A stretch of DNA of 64,000 nt from Clarireedia homoeocarpa. Lineage: Eukaryota > Ascomycota > Leotiomycetes > Helotiales > Rutstroemiaceae. The notes below the pieces were generated by a model. That model saw only the letters and a list, made by a program, of their open reading frames with translations. It did not search any database and had not been told where the DNA came from. The stretch is taken from NCBI GenBank assembly GCA_001465935.1, contig LNKV01000021.1, positions 342,501 through 406,500 of the forward strand, written 5' to 3'. How positions within the stretch are numbered: the first letter of the stretch is position 1; every line of letters starts with the position of its first letter. Both the position numbers and the translations under genes were made by a program. Shown piece after piece: positions 1 to 12,300 of this stretch.

Positions 1-1397
1 TATCACGAGGATGAAGAGGAGGAATAGCAATCGCTTTGCGCCAATAAATTAAGTGCTGAGCGAGTGTAAGGACATCATCCAAGCCAACACTATTGGTCTG
101 AGCGACTTGAAGAAAAGATAAAGTTGGTTTAGCCCATTTTATAACTTGGATCAAGGGCCCCGAAAGCTCTGTATCTTCCGACGATATCTCCGCGATAACA
201 TCGTCTTCGTCCTCTAGAAGTAGCAGAGCAAAATGCTTATCTAATTGAGTTGGATCTGGGTTGCCTTCCTCATCGATGAGAGAATTGGCACTAGAGAGTA
301 GCACACCCGGTTTAGATCTCTCATTTGCGCTAGGAAAGCTTGCGAGGAATGTCGGGATGGGAATGTGCAGGGAAAGGTCGATAGGAGGTTTTGTGTCAAA
401 GTAGACGGTAGCGATGTTATTGTGGACGACGGCATCGTAGACATCGCGAATTGCATCTGCTAATGTGGATTTTCCCAAGATCTGGCTCCATAATTGACTC
501 ATCGGACGTCCTGTAAGAATGTGAATCAGTATCTTTAATGCATTTATGCGTAACCAACTTACTATCTTCGCGCGCTCTCTCCTTCAAACCTAAAATCATC
601 TCCGACTCCTTCCAGACATAATTGCCTTGAGCTTGGGCATGGTTGAGCGCCTTGTTGAAAGTCTTGATGACGTGATCATACAACTCCGAAATTCTCTCCT
701 CTTGTTCATGCTTTGGTAAGCTCACGATGAAAACGACGTTGAACATTGTCATTTCACCATGATCACCACCACCATCCTCAGAATTGCTGCTACTCTTCTT
801 TGCCTGAGCATCCTCCGCAGTCTTTTCTTCATCTTCGCCCTCGTCACCATCTTTTAATGCTTCCTTTCCCTTCTTTAGCTTCCTCTGTTTCTTCCAAAAC
901 CCATCCGCACGGATATGCAGAGGATGAGAGACAAAGTAGAAATTATCGATCGACAGCTCGAATTTGTTCTTATGGAAAGCGCGTGGTGGAGTGAGGATGC
1001 TCGCCAAATCAACAGTGGTAAACTCGCCAAACTGCTCCCAAGGAACGATTTGTTCTCCATTTCTGCCCTCAGCATGATCGTCCCCTTCAATTTCCACGTG
1101 ACGCGATCTGCCGCTGCTGCTGGCACTGTGCATTCTTTTCCCATTAAGATTGAGTCTCCCCAGTTTCGACGAGACTATTTCGGAGTCTTCCAGATCAGAA
1201 ATATTATCACTGTCATCTTCTTCATCATCATTATGGTCTTCCGTCTCGCTCAGATCGAGTTCCGTCCCATATCTGTAGTTTCTTGGTGGTGGATCGAAAG
1301 ATGGACGAGGAGGATAGTGAAAGACGAAATGCGGACCACTTTGAGATTTGACGACGAGCGCGATAGCAATGAGTCCGGCATCTATGAATGGTTCCAT
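1..1397 (-). CDS. NPR3: Nitrogen permease regulator 3-like protein (GATOR1/SEACIT subunit), 3'-partial
   Basis: NPR3-family proteins form the GATOR1/SEACIT complex with Npr2 and Iml1 at the vacuole/lysosome and restrain TORC1 when amino acids are scarce. The start is taken at 1397 because the protein then opens with MEPFIDAGLIAIALVVKSQS followed by GPHFVFHYPP, the usual longin-type N-terminus of the family. Exon 1 is 1397-563; an intron at 562-511 (donor GTAAGT, acceptor ACAG) joins in frame to an exon running to the window edge, so about 448 residues are visible and the C-terminus is missing. An acidic low-complexity stretch (residues about 60-90) interrupts the first domain, as in fungal homologues. 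Conserved segments visible include FELSIDNFYFVSHPLHI, MFNVVFIVSL and, after the intron, MSQLWSQILGKSTLADAI. The family call is strong; the symbol follows the yeast name. Confidence 0.9.
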
Positions 1398-3003
1398 TTT
1401 ATCTATGCTGAAGATCCGACCCTGTAAATCACATGGAAGTCTTTGTTTGGCGGAGGGGATGCGATGCTTGATTTGTGGTGACATGCTACAAGAGAGCAAA
1501 GTGGTCCAAGCGCTTGTTTAATGGTCCAAGCGTTCGATATCAAGCAAATGCAACTTTTCCCCTTTTTGCTAATCGAGAAAGTGAGAAGATCTTGATAGAA
1601 ATTTGAATCAAAACGACGACTATGAAGAAAGAAATTTCAAATTGCGCTGTACCATCAATATGACCTTACAGACCGACTTTTGATGGACAGGCCAGGGTGC
1701 GAGATCCGGTCATCCACGGATCTTTGAGCAGATCTGAGATCTGTGCTGGATTAGTGTGGAAGACGCCACTCGCACCTGTTGCTGTAATTACTTCTACGAA
1801 ATGAATTCGACACAATTTGGTTTCTGCCCGAGGTACCATGTAATCTGTCCTGACACAAGGATAAAGACAGGTTTTGACAAGTATTGGTGGGTTGTGGAAG
1901 ATGTCGAAGCGTAGATTAAGAAGTTTGTGCACTTCGAAATTAATTTCTAGATATTCATTCGTGCTTCCAATGGCTCTACGAATAAAGTATTTGGATGGGA
2001 TAGATCCACAGATATATCCAAACGAACTCGTGCAGAAACCGATGGCTGCTTTTTTGAGCACGAGATTTAGGTAGAATTGACATCACTAACACTTCAAGAC
2101 TACCTTATTCTCGTCTGATGTTCGAGCGACTGTCGAGGATTGGAACAGTAATAGTGAATATAATTCCTGGTGACACATGTCTAAAGTAGCCATAAACATA
2201 TGGCCGGAGAAGCTCCACCATATATACTTGATCATCCATAGATTCTGAATTTCCTGACTCTCGATTCTGGCGATGTATCATGGCCTGCGAATACCCTTGT
2301 GACTTTCGGTACTGATGAGGAATACCACGAATTGAACGGTGCAATTGCATTGTATTGGGTGTCTGTTCCTTCGTCCAAGAAGCCGTATGCTAATGCATAT
2401 CAGTGCAGATGGACATTTAGAGAACGGTGCTTCGCAGAGTGAACGGTGCTTCGCAGAGTAAACGATGCAACAGCAAATGCGCAACTCAATCCAGCAGAAC
2501 TAGGCTTGCGCCTTCTTCTACCACGCTTTCTTTTTCGTGCGAATCCATACGAGACCACTCTTTCTAATAAACACCGACACACCCTGTTCCGTCGATGGTA
2601 TGCCGTACACAGCGAGGTTGTGACATCCTCGAACGACAGCTGAAGGTATCCGTCAGAGGAATGCAAGTATGCGCCAATGATAGCTGCAATGTTTGAACTT
2701 GACCAGACAAAGAGTTGCTTGAGTGAGTACCGCAATAGAGTGCATACATAAAATCAAATGCTCAAGTGCGGGTATAGTGCGCAAACGGGTGTTAAGAGGA
2801 CCGCGGGCATCTGAATCCTTGCTCCCCATCAATATCGAAAAATTTCGACTCCAATTTTCGCCCTCAAATATCCGCCGAAGGGTTGAAGAGCCGATTGTAG
2901 TTGCAATGTACGGTCGTTTAGTGACCCGACTAAAACGCCCTGATATGCTATAATACTACACCCCATTCCGCAGCCCCTATGCTCGAACATAATACCGTAT
3001 CAC
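1398..3003. other. Intergenic, no convincing gene
   Basis: This 1.6-kb spacer lies between NPR3 and COX19. An open stretch on the minus strand at about 1666-2061 (roughly 130 codons) and another at 2105-2350 read like protein but have no ATG at a sensible place, and an in-frame TGA/TAG closes the gap between them. They may be remains of a decayed gene. A 17-bp direct repeat (GAACGGTGCTTCGCAGA) occurs in tandem near 2422-2456. Confidence 0.4.
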
Positions 3004-3549
3004 CTACCACCTCAACTCCCCTTTCGTCCCCTTCTCTCCCTCCGGCCCCTCAACCCCCGGTTTCTTCCCCGTCGTCGCTGGCGCATCATCCGCAAACCCC
3101 AAGTTCTTAAACTCATCTTTTGCCATCAAATTCCTATCCCCCCAACCAATCAGCCTTCGTCTCCAGATCTAACACCCATCTTTCTCCAGCACAAAAAAAA
3201 AAAAGACAACCCACCTATCCATCCGACACGCCAAATACGCCTTCGCCAAATCCCTACACTCCGGATCATTCAACCCCCTCACCCTCTTCATACAACCAAG
3301 ATACGTCTTCATAACATCCTTACACTCGCCTAACACACAACACAAGTCAGCACATACTCTCCTCTCCATCGACCCGAGTAGAAAATCATATCATACCATC
3401 GTGATCCAGCGGAAAACTGCCTCGTTCCGGTCTACCAAGAAGGAAAAATCAGCTCCAATTCCCAATTTCAAACGTCCGTTTCCAAGATGGACTTACGGCG
3501 AAGGTTTATTATTAATCTGTCGACCTCCTGGACTTCCAAATGTACTCAT
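3004..3549 (-). CDS. COX19: Cytochrome c oxidase assembly protein COX19
   Basis: Cox19 is a small twin CX9C protein of the mitochondrial intermembrane space and cytosol, needed for copper delivery and assembly of complex IV. Four exons join in frame (3549-3497, 3431-3397, 3329-3215, 3133-3004; 333 nt, 110 aa). The N-terminus MSTFGSPGG is typical of the family. The twin motifs are C32-x9-C42 (CKDVMKTYLGC) and C54-x9-C64 (CRDLAKAYLAC), separated by MKRVRGLNDPE, followed by RMDRNLMAKDEFKNLGF and a short Gly/Lys-rich tail ending in ELRW. All four cysteines are present and the length suits the family. It diverges from the GFA-family gene over a 265-bp shared promoter. Every splice site is GT-AG, with exon 2 only 35 nt. 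Confidence 0.95.
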
Positions 3550-3814
3550 AGTTGGCGGTTGTAGATTTGCTGCTGCGTTGTGCAATGATTCGATGTTCTA
3601 GATGTGAAGTGTATTTGCGACGGATTTTCGTTCTTCCGGTATCGGCTCCCACCCCCGCGCGCCCTCTCGCATTATGACGTAAGCATCATTCGATGTGGGT
3701 GGATAAAGAGAGGTGAAGTCATTGACGAGAATGATATCTCGACTTTATTTATACTGATATTTCTACTTTACTTCACCGATGGGAGAATATTCGTGAAGAA
3801 TAGTATCACACAAA
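3550..3814. promoter_or_regulatory. Shared divergent promoter of COX19 and the GFA-family gene
   Basis: Only 265 bp separate the two divergent start codons. The interval includes a GC-rich patch (CCCACCCCCGCGCGCCC, about 3648-3664) and an ATTATGACGTAAGC element at about 3671, which resembles a CRE/ATF-type site. The assignment as promoter rests on geometry; the site reading is inference. Confidence 0.5.
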
Positions 3815-4410
3815 ATGCCTATGTAAGTTATTCAATTCCCTTTTCAAGAACAAATCTTAACTCCATCTCTAGGAAACTACAAGGAAGCTGCCAGTGCGGG
3901 GCTGTAGAATTTGAGCTCGAATCACACACGCCAGTCCCTTACCAACTGTGCGCATGCTCGATTTGTCGAAAATGCGGTGGATACGGTGGTAGTGTGAATC
4001 TCGGCGGCATTGCCGATACGCTAAAAGTCACCAAGGGAAAAGATACCATCAAGTAATCGCCCTCTCTCCCTACCCTCTCTATTCACCAAACTAACTCTTA
4101 CTCAAGAAAATACACCGCAACCAAAGATCGAGGAACGCCGCATGCGCAAAAATGTAACTCAGAACGCAATTTTTGCAGCGAATGCGCTAGCATGCTCTGG
4201 TTGTGGGACAAGACGTGGCCGGAGTTGATCCATCCATTTGCGAGCGCCATCGATACGGAATTGCCAGTTGCGGATGAAATGGTTTGTGTAAAAGGAGATA
4301 GCAAGCCGAAATGGGTGAGGTGGCCGGAAGGGGAGAAGAAGGTTTATGATGGGTATGGGGAGACAAGTATTGAGGGATGGCACAAGAGGAAGGGGTTGTT
4401 CATTGAGTAA
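3815..4410 (+). CDS. GFA-family (glutathione-dependent formaldehyde-activating-like) zinc protein
   Basis: The predicted 163-aa protein has the Mss4-like GFA/CENP-V fold signature: GSCQCGAVEFEL near the N-terminus, CACSICRKCGG in the middle and FCSECASMLWLW in the C-terminal half, supplying the cysteines that bind two zinc ions. Family members are often annotated as formaldehyde-activating enzymes, but most have unproven substrates. Three exons join in frame: 3815-3822, 3873-4052 and 4107-4410 (492 nt). The first exon is only 8 nt (ATG CCT AT), completed to MPM by the next exon. Introns are 50 and 54 nt with GTAAGT/GTAATC donors. The C-terminal part contains WPEGEKKVYDGYGETS, usual for fungal paralogues. 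It is likely a soluble cytosolic protein; the specific reaction is unknown. Confidence 0.85.
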
Positions 4411-7142
4411 GAAGGGAGTAGCTTCATAGGAGTAGGAGTTAATTGAGTCTGAGTTGAAAGAGATTTGAATTTCAAGGGCTTCTCCTGGATATCATAACAC
4501 AAAGTTAATTCAAATGTTGATTGTGCCAATGATGGAATGAATGCAGTTGACAAAATCTTGACATGGCCTTCTCATTTTGATATTGTGAGACTTGTCCACG
4601 AATGGTTGCCTTTCGCTTTCAGTAGCCCCAGGCAATTGAGAATTGTCATTCATTTGTTTACTGTTCAAAACTTATATTGGATTGTGAACCAAGCAAGAAT
4701 GGAATGATTTCTGTCAACGTAGCATGTCGGGTACATTGCGGTCTCGGGCTAATTCATCATCTTTCGCAGGCAGACTACCTGCTTCAATTAACTACAAATA
4801 CACACCAGTCTTTGAAAAAGAAGAAGCTCTTTGATGCAGACTGCTTTTGTACATTAACTGCAGAAGTTATTTGGAGAAGACTGACGTGTTAAATTTGGCC
4901 GATAGACCCAATCTTCAGGCGTTCCCAACAACGGTTGATAGGGGGACACTGGGAATAAGCAAGTGTTTACTAAGGTGACTCTAAAATAGATAATGTTTGA
5001 AGATCTAGCAATTTACGAGTAAGTTCTTGCTCAGGATTATTCATGCTCACTGTTGCGGCCTGGTCTTGGATGGCGCTTAATCGGTGGGCTGTTCCGGACA
5101 ATAAATTTGTTTGGAACTGCATGGGTGTAGCTATCAATTATGACAATCAGGGAGGAAGGGAGAAATAGACAGCAGTAAAGAAAAGCTCATGACATAGGGA
5201 TCTACTACCATGATAGAAAGGATTAATGCTGAAAGGCTGGAAGTCTTTTCTACGGAAAGTACAGTGCAGATGAACTTAACTGTCATCAGTCTGAGTTTAT
5301 GCAAAGCCCCTCACTACTTGTGGGGCGCAGTAGCTTAACCGTATGATGTTGATGTTGATGTTCTCTGACACACCTGGAAAAAAAAAGAAAAGTAGAAGGA
5401 ATTCGGAAAAAGCAAGAGTTCAAGACCAATCTGACCGAGACTGTCACTTGATGTCAAGATTTGGGTTCGATAATTGCTAGCTACGATTCGGGCCTCTCCC
5501 GAGCCCAATTCAAATCTGCACAGTACGGAAGTACGTGTGGAAGGAATTCATGGAACGGATGCCGCCAAAGTCACCTGAAGTGGAGAGACATCGGTTGCTC
5601 GAGTGGATGTCGACCGTGTGACATCATTCCTAGCCTTGAAATGACTGTAACGTATTGCCACAACAAAGGATATCCTTGATCTATACAGTAATAATTATGT
5701 GCAGTATAGCACCACATCAAACTCGTTGCCTCGAGAAAAAGAAGAAAAAACCCTTTTCTTGCCGAGTTTGCGTACAGCGGATTGGTGGAAAGAAGGAACG
5801 AAAGAAAGAAGGAAAGTAAGATTCTCTGCCTAGGTATTGGATGCAGTAAAAGCAACAGCAACAGCCTCAGCCCCTCCATTTGAGGCGCAGTTCTGCACAT
5901 CGCAGCCAGGTCGGAACAATGCAGGCCAACCCGCCCAAGTACCCGAGGCTCTTGCATCTGGTGATCCGCTCATCTTCGCTCTGTCCGAGTCTTTTAGGGA
6001 AATGGAAATGGAAATGGAAATGTCTCGGGAATTTGCACGTTGAGACTACGAAATACTGGAGTGTTTAGGAAGGGAAGAGATTGGGTGAGCTGAGCCTGAA
6101 GTTGCCCAATGCCCAATGACGTTCGTCTTATACCCCGCCAATAAGACGATCCTGGACGCGCATGAACCTTTCCACAGCATTCGAGATTGCTTCGAAAAGG
6201 CCGAAATTGTTCCCATCGTTGTTGCTCTGGGGAATTCCCGAATGGCCTTGATTGATGAAGTATTGCGTGTTGTTCTTCAGATGGAAGATGGGAGATGGGT
6301 GATGGTTGATGATATTGAGTAACTTGGTGGTGAAGACATGCTCATGGATGGGGGTGGCATGAGCATGATTACTTGCGTGCCCTGGAACATCTGCCTCTGC
6401 ATCTGCATCTGCATCTGCAATCTGCCTCTGCACCTGCCTTGGTCTACTCGAGCACTGCTCGTCGCTAGTCTTCAGCTGCCCCAGCTGAGCATGCGAACCC
6501 ACGCAGAGGTGCCGAACATCCAATCCTCCTGCTCACTCTTCCACCCAAAAAGATTACAACATCAAGACTCACGTTTCTACCGCGCGCCAAATAGGAATCG
6601 AGAAATCCTCTTGGACTTTGAAATTGTGGATTCTGGAATAATCGTCGTGACTCGACTTGATCGAAAAAGCCTGCAAACCCTGCGAACCCTGCAAACCCGA
6701 AAATACCGCTGTTGGCTACGGTTCCAGCCACCTCCTACAGAAAGGCAGGCGCTACCCTGTTGTGTTGCCCTCTGACGCCTCTCTTCCCATTTAGTGCCGC
6801 CTGCCCTGTAAATCTGCAAAATCTCACCGACATTCACTTCTAATCCTTTTCTCTTCCCCTCATTCCGTCACCAACCAACAGTCATTCTTACCCAACGCTA
6901 TTGTGAGTATTGTTACTGCTCGAGTGCGCCAACTTTTCACAATATCGAACACAAAACACAAAACACAAAACACAAACAACAAAACATACACATCTAACAC
7001 TTTTTACTGTTTATTGCAATCTCAATACAGATTCTCAAAGGGAAAAAGTCTAATCAATTAGTCTGCCATCTATTGTAAGTTTCTCGGTAGGGCAAAGCAT
7101 TTTACTCGTCGCAATCGAGAACCCCGCCTTCGATAATCAACC
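4411..7142. other. Intergenic plus probable 5' leader of the DUF3824 gene
   Basis: No coding region is supported across these 2.7 kb. Short repeats include GGAAAT units (about 5999-6020), GCATCT units (about 6393-6420) and tandem CAAAA/ACACAAAACA units (about 6948-6985). The last 250 bases look like a spliced 5' leader of the downstream gene. Confidence 0.5.
6903..7030 (+). other. Putative 5'-UTR intron upstream of the DUF3824 gene
   Basis: A GTGAGT donor at 6903, a TCTAACAC branch-like sequence near 6991 and an AATACAG acceptor ending at 7030 outline a 128-nt intron ahead of the start codon at 7143. This is read from splice signals only. Confidence 0.4.
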
Positions 7143-9362
7143 ATGACTTCCTACGAGTATGACTATGAAACGGTCGAGGCACCACGTCGACATAGATCTC
7201 ATCATCATCATCATCGGAAAGATGATAGATATGATGATGACCGAGATCGAGAACCACGTTACGTCGAAACCCAAGAAACCTACGTTCGCACGGCTCCTGC
7301 GAAATCTCCAGTAGGGGCACACGCTTCCGACGCAGCCTTCAGAGAGAGAGAGGTTACTCGAACAACGGAACTCGTTCGTCGTCCGCATCGTGAGGATAGC
7401 GATTTATCCATTGAAGAAGTCAGAAGAGAGTTCCCTCCACCAGCTGGTGCATATGGTCGATATGACGCACCTGCTCGTCGTTCTCGTTCGGTTGGTCGTG
7501 GTGATGCTCAATACGGCACATACCTCCAGGATCCTCGACATTCTCACCAAGACCTCGATCGCCGAAGCGAGTATTACGAAGATACTAAAGTCGAACGCCG
7601 TCGATCACTTTCACGAAACGAAAAAATATTGGCTGCAGTGGGAGGAGCAGCTTTGGCTGTTGGCGGCAAAGAGCTTTGGGATCGCAGATCTGCTGAGGGC
7701 CGACCCGTCGAGCGAAACCCACTTGCATCGGCGATGGTCGGAGCGGCAGGTGCTCTTGCAGCATACGAAGGAGCTGAACTTTACACTAAGCATGCAGGAA
7801 AGGAGGCCAAGGTTGAAAAATATGCCGTTCACAGAGGTCGCAACGGGGAGATTCAAGAAGCCTACTATTCTGAAGAGGAAGAAAGAACACCAAAAAAGAA
7901 GAGCCGTCGCAAGTCAATTGTTGAGGGAGCTCTCGGTCTCGCTGGACTAGGTGCCGCTGCTAAGGGTGCTGAGAACCGTGGTCGCAGAGGAAGTAGAGAC
8001 AGAGACAGCCGCCATGATGACCGTAGCAGATCCAAGGGGCCAGAAGGAGCCCAAAAACTACAACAAGCGGCTAAGGCAGCTCTTCTTGCTGGCGCTGCGG
8101 AAGCATTCAGAGTTCGTAACGAACCGGGAGCCTGGGGTGGTGAGAAGGGCAAGCGTATCCTTACTGCAGCTATCGGAGCTGGTGGTATCGATGCCGCTAT
8201 TGACCGAGATTCGGACAAGAAGAGCAAACGTCATATTCTTGAGGCGGTTGTTGGTGGTCTAGTTTCTAACCGTGTTGTTAATGGTCCAAGAAAGGACATC
8301 GAAGAAGATCCTGTCACTGGACGTTCTCGATCACGATCTCGAGCACGCTCATCTTCGCGAGGTGGTGGAGGAGGTGGAGGAACTGGTCTTGCCGCTCTTG
8401 CAACTGCAGGTCTAGGAGCCATTGCTGGCAAAAAACTACTGGACCGCTCCCGATCTCGATCTCGTGGACGTAAAGATGACTACGAACGTAGCCCCTCACC
8501 AGATCGCAACAAGCGCAGCAGAAGCAAGAGTGTCAGCTCTATGGCAAGAAAAGGTCTAGCTGCTCTTGGCATCGGTGCCGCAGCCAATGAAGCTGGTCGC
8601 AGCAAGGATTCTCACGACGGATCTCGACGTCATTCGGGCGATTATTCCGACTACGAGGATGACGATCATCACAGACGTTCTAGGCGTTCAAGAGGTGATG
8701 TCTACGGAGATCCACGATATGCCGACTCGCGTGGAAGTGTGAGCAGCCGTGGTGGTGCTAGGGCAAGGGACGGTCAGAGAAATAAGAAGAAAGCTGAGGG
8801 TAGAGATGGATATAGTTCAGACAGTGATTTGGGATCTTCAACAGACGATGAGAAGCGTATCAAGAAGATGAGAGGTAAGCAACTTCTTACAGCTGGTTTG
8901 GCGACTGTTGCCACTATACATGCCGCGCACAATGTCTATGCTAGTATGGAGAAACGTGATGCACGGCACAAGGCTGTTCAAGAAGGAGAAATGACCCCAG
9001 AGGAGGCACGCAAGCTTAGAGCAAAGGCTACATTACAAGATGCGGCATCTATTGGAATTGCGGCGCTCGGCATCAAGGGAGCAATATCTGAGATCAAGGA
9101 AGCAAACGAGATGCGACACGAATGTAAAGAATTCCGAGAGAAGAAGGAAGAGCGTCATCGGAAACGTCTTGAGCGTCTACAAAAGGGCTCTAGGGGCGGG
9201 AAAGGACGTAGAGACGACTCGCGCAGCAACTATTCTCCTTCCTACGATAGTCGCTATGATGATCGTCAAAATGATCGTCGTTACGACCAAGGTCCTCGTT
9301 ACTATGATGGTAACCCATATGCGACTAGCTTACCGGCTCCTCCTGTTGGATATGAGAGATGA
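7143..9362 (+). CDS. DUF3824-containing, Arg/Ser/Asp-rich fungal protein
   Basis: A single 739-codon exon starts at ATG 7143 after a CAACC context. The N-terminus has a poly-His block (HRSHHHHHRK) and Arg/Asp-rich low complexity. Between charged RSRSR/RDRD linkers, several Gly/Ala-rich hydrophobic blocks recur: ILAAVGGAALAVGGKELWDR (about residue 160), ASAMVGAAGALAAYEGAEL (about 196), ALGLAGLGAAAKGAE, ILTAAIGAGGIDAAIDR, GLAALATAGLGAIAGKKLLD and LAALGIGAAANEAG. This alternation is the hallmark of the fungal DUF3824 repeat. The C-terminus is coiled-coil-like (EFREKKEERHRKRLERLQ) followed by a Tyr/Asp/Arg-rich tail. The glycine-zipper-like blocks suggest membrane or self-association, but no function is established for the family. 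It stands alone, with long spacers on both sides. Confidence 0.85.
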   Translation: MTSYEYDYETVEAPRRHRSHHHHHRKDDRYDDDRDREPRYVETQETYVRTAPAKSPVGAHASDAAFREREVTRTTELVRRPHREDSDLSIEEVRREFPPPAGAYGRYDAPARRSRSVGRGDAQYGTYLQDPRHSHQDLDRRSEYYEDTKVERRRSLSRNEKILAAVGGAALAVGGKELWDRRSAEGRPVERNPLASAMVGAAGALAAYEGAELYTKHAGKEAKVEKYAVHRGRNGEIQEAYYSEEEERTPKKKSRRKSIVEGALGLAGLGAAAKGAENRGRRGSRDRDSRHDDRSRSKGPEGAQKLQQAAKAALLAGAAEAFRVRNEPGAWGGEKGKRILTAAIGAGGIDAAIDRDSDKKSKRHILEAVVGGLVSNRVVNGPRKDIEEDPVTGRSRSRSRARSSSRGGGGGGGTGLAALATAGLGAIAGKKLLDRSRSRSRGRKDDYERSPSPDRNKRSRSKSVSSMARKGLAALGIGAAANEAGRSKDSHDGSRRHSGDYSDYEDDDHHRRSRRSRGDVYGDPRYADSRGSVSSRGGARARDGQRNKKKAEGRDGYSSDSDLGSSTDDEKRIKKMRGKQLLTAGLATVATIHAAHNVYASMEKRDARHKAVQEGEMTPEEARKLRAKATLQDAASIGIAALGIKGAISEIKEANEMRHECKEFREKKEERHRKRLERLQKGSRGGKGRRDDSRSNYSPSYDSRYDDRQNDRRYDQGPRYYDGNPYATSLPAPPVGYER

Positions 9363-12300
9363 TAATTCTCTCACCATTCACCGGAATACATCTTTTGAGC
9401 TTGGTTTTCGCACCATACTTCCTCTACTTTCATCTCACGATGTCATTGACTCCAGACATGACGAATTACAACAACAGCAGCTCTACGAAGAAATCAGTCG
9501 AATTATAATAGGCGGTGCACTTTTGGGGTCTTTCTTCGGCGCAGGATATATCATGAAGTCACGACCACATCACACAGATTTCTCCATGCTATGACACTGA
9601 CGCGTTTTCCATTGTTTTTTCCTTTTTTATAGCACGAAACGATGTTTTCTTTTCCTCCCTCCCGTCTTACATATCAAAAATATGAGGTTATATTTCTTCA
9701 TTTTATTTTACACAAAAGATAGATGAAGAAATATTACACAGCTTCCTATATTTATCATTCCTTATATGAGAAAAGAATATAACTGATTGGTGTATCTTCA
9801 CATTTCTTAGCTCGTCCCCGGCACCATTAGAAAGCAGGCAACGCAAGCCCGCAGAAATAATGCCAAAAGTGACATGCTCTCCCCCGCTATTCCGAGCGAA
9901 AATACCACCGTAACGGGGGGCATCATCGAACGAATCCGACAACCCCGAATCGAGGCGATGCGAATCGGAAACGCGCGGAAATAATATGATGGATACGTAC
10001 ATATATTAGTGAGCACGCAGGCACACGCAAAGCGGGTATTATTACGAAGCATGAAGCCAACGGGATTACACGCTTTACGATACGATAACGATTTACGACT
10101 TCCTTTTTTTCCTTGGTTTTGGCTGGAATTTTTCGATGGAATGCAAGTGGGTTAGGGATGTTGGTTGGCTGTGGGATGATGGATTGTTTGTCACGATATC
10201 AAGATACCGGGGATGAGCGGTGAAAGGTCCGGAGAGGATGGTTTAGAGAGAGGGATTTTATTTTGGAGCGAGGCGGATGGTAGGATTCGATTGTGTGGGG
10301 GGTTGGACATTTTTTTTTTTTTTTTTTTTATCTTGGGATGCTATTTTTTTGGTATTTTCTTTCTTTTCTTAGATAGTTTGTCTTTTGTTTTATTCATTCT
10401 CTGTTTTTTTCTGGAAATTGAGACTGGGTTGGAGAAAGGTCATGCATGAATGAAAATGAGACTGATGATATTGGATGACCGATGATTTTGATGATGATTA
10501 TGACGGTTGATTCTGGATCGTATTGGTTTTTTTTTTCCCCCTTTCTTCTGCTAAGTTATGCGAATACCGCGAATATGAATTATATCAAAACATTACTACA
10601 CATTTATGGATGGTCATTATGATAAAATCTCTCTCTCTCTCATGAGCAAGCAAGTGAAGTGAAGCGATTCGCGAGGCATAGCATGGCATGGCATGGCGTA
10701 CTGCAGTACTAGAGAACGCCGCTGACAAGTGCTTGTGCACAAGATTATCGTCACACGATGATGCGTCGCGAGGGGTCGTGGTATGCAATATGCCGTCATC
10801 GTATTGGGGGGGACCGGGGGNNNNNNNNNNNNNNNNNNNNNNNNNNNNNNNNNNNNGGGGGGGGGGGTTGGTGCACTTGTGTACTATACTGTATGGCCTA
10901 GTCTACCAATAGGACGAGTTGGGGATGTCCATATATATGCAAGGGGACTTGAGCACGAGTGGTCTACTGTAGGTCTAGATCTAGCTAGATCTAGGTCGGG
11001 AAAATAGTGCTTTCTTTCTTTCTTTCTCTCTTTCTTTCTTTGTCTCATAGTTAAGTTATATACAGTAAAGTAAAATATTCGTTCATGTACTGTAACAGGT
11101 TATGTTAACTTCATCCCTTAAAGTACCTACCTACCTACCTACAGTAAGTACATAGTAGTTAAGTGGTAAATCCTCATATACTGTAGTAGCCGCGACCCGC
11201 TCGCTGTACTGTATCAGAATGCCCGACCCGGACCCGGACCCCCGCACGCAAATCTATCACTCCCTCTATTCATCTATCCATAAGAATTGGGGACTTGTGC
11301 GAAGTACTAGGGATGGGGATGGGGATGGGGACTGGACTGGGAGTGAGAGTGGGAGTGAGAGTGAGAGTGACTGTTGGTGTTATTACGTTGGTTGTGCAGA
11401 GTGAGATGTAGGGAGTGATATTATTGTTATGCACCGGCTCTTATTCACGTGGGCTTGAGATCTAGGGTGGTGATATTGATAATGGCGATGGAGATGGAGA
11501 TGGCGATGGTTACAGAATGGACTGATACCATCGAGTTGGTTTTATAGTAGCGGAATCGAGTAAAGGATAGACAGGTTGTTGAGTTTTCAAGAGATAGGTA
11601 TGGAAGTGGGATTTCATAGATATATACTCGTATATAGCTCTACCTGCAAGGAAATTCTTGAACACAAATGGTTCCGAGGTAGGTTTGCTACACGAATAGC
11701 AGGAGCGCCAATGATACCTAGGATGGAAATGATCTCATCAAACATGAAAGCAAACATAACAAACTCACCCAGAAGAAATTTCAACCCTAACCCCAATCCA
11801 GCCTTAGCTTCTCCCAAACCAACGAAAAAATTCTAAGCGAAATGCACAGACCACACGCACAATAGCCGTATATAATCTCAATTCTGCTTCCACCTTTCCT
11901 CTTCTTTTTTTCTTTTTTCTACACGACAATACTGTAAGTTGAATCCTACCCCTACATTTTGGCTTCTTTGCCAAAATCACTCAGCTGGACGAACCACATT
12001 CTAATTCATCTCGCGCCTCTACAGTCAAAGAATCATTTCTTTAGTAAACGTCCTTCTTCTGTGTTCTCTACATGAGCCACAGACTCCAACCGAGACGATG
12101 ATCCTTATCCTCAATACCCTAGTGTGAATACCGTTTTGCTCTCGCACTGTCCGAAAGGATGGCGATTCTCTTTTCTGATCCTTCGCGGGTGAAAGAGAGG
12201 GAGTTGTATAGAGAGTGGTGATGATCGCGACCCTTTTTTCTGGATCTCGGTTCAGGAATCAGTGGTGGGTATTGATGGAAGTCTGATCGGTCCCTTTTTT

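Noticed and set aside
1666..2350. Possible minus-strand gene made of two protein-like frames
   Set aside because: No suitable ATG, no splice pair that avoids the in-frame stops between the frames, and no recognised domain. Kept only as a remark on the spacer.
7390..9594. Alternative-frame open stretches over the DUF3824 gene
   Set aside because: The repeated Gly/Ala blocks and charged linkers appear only in the frame starting at 7143.
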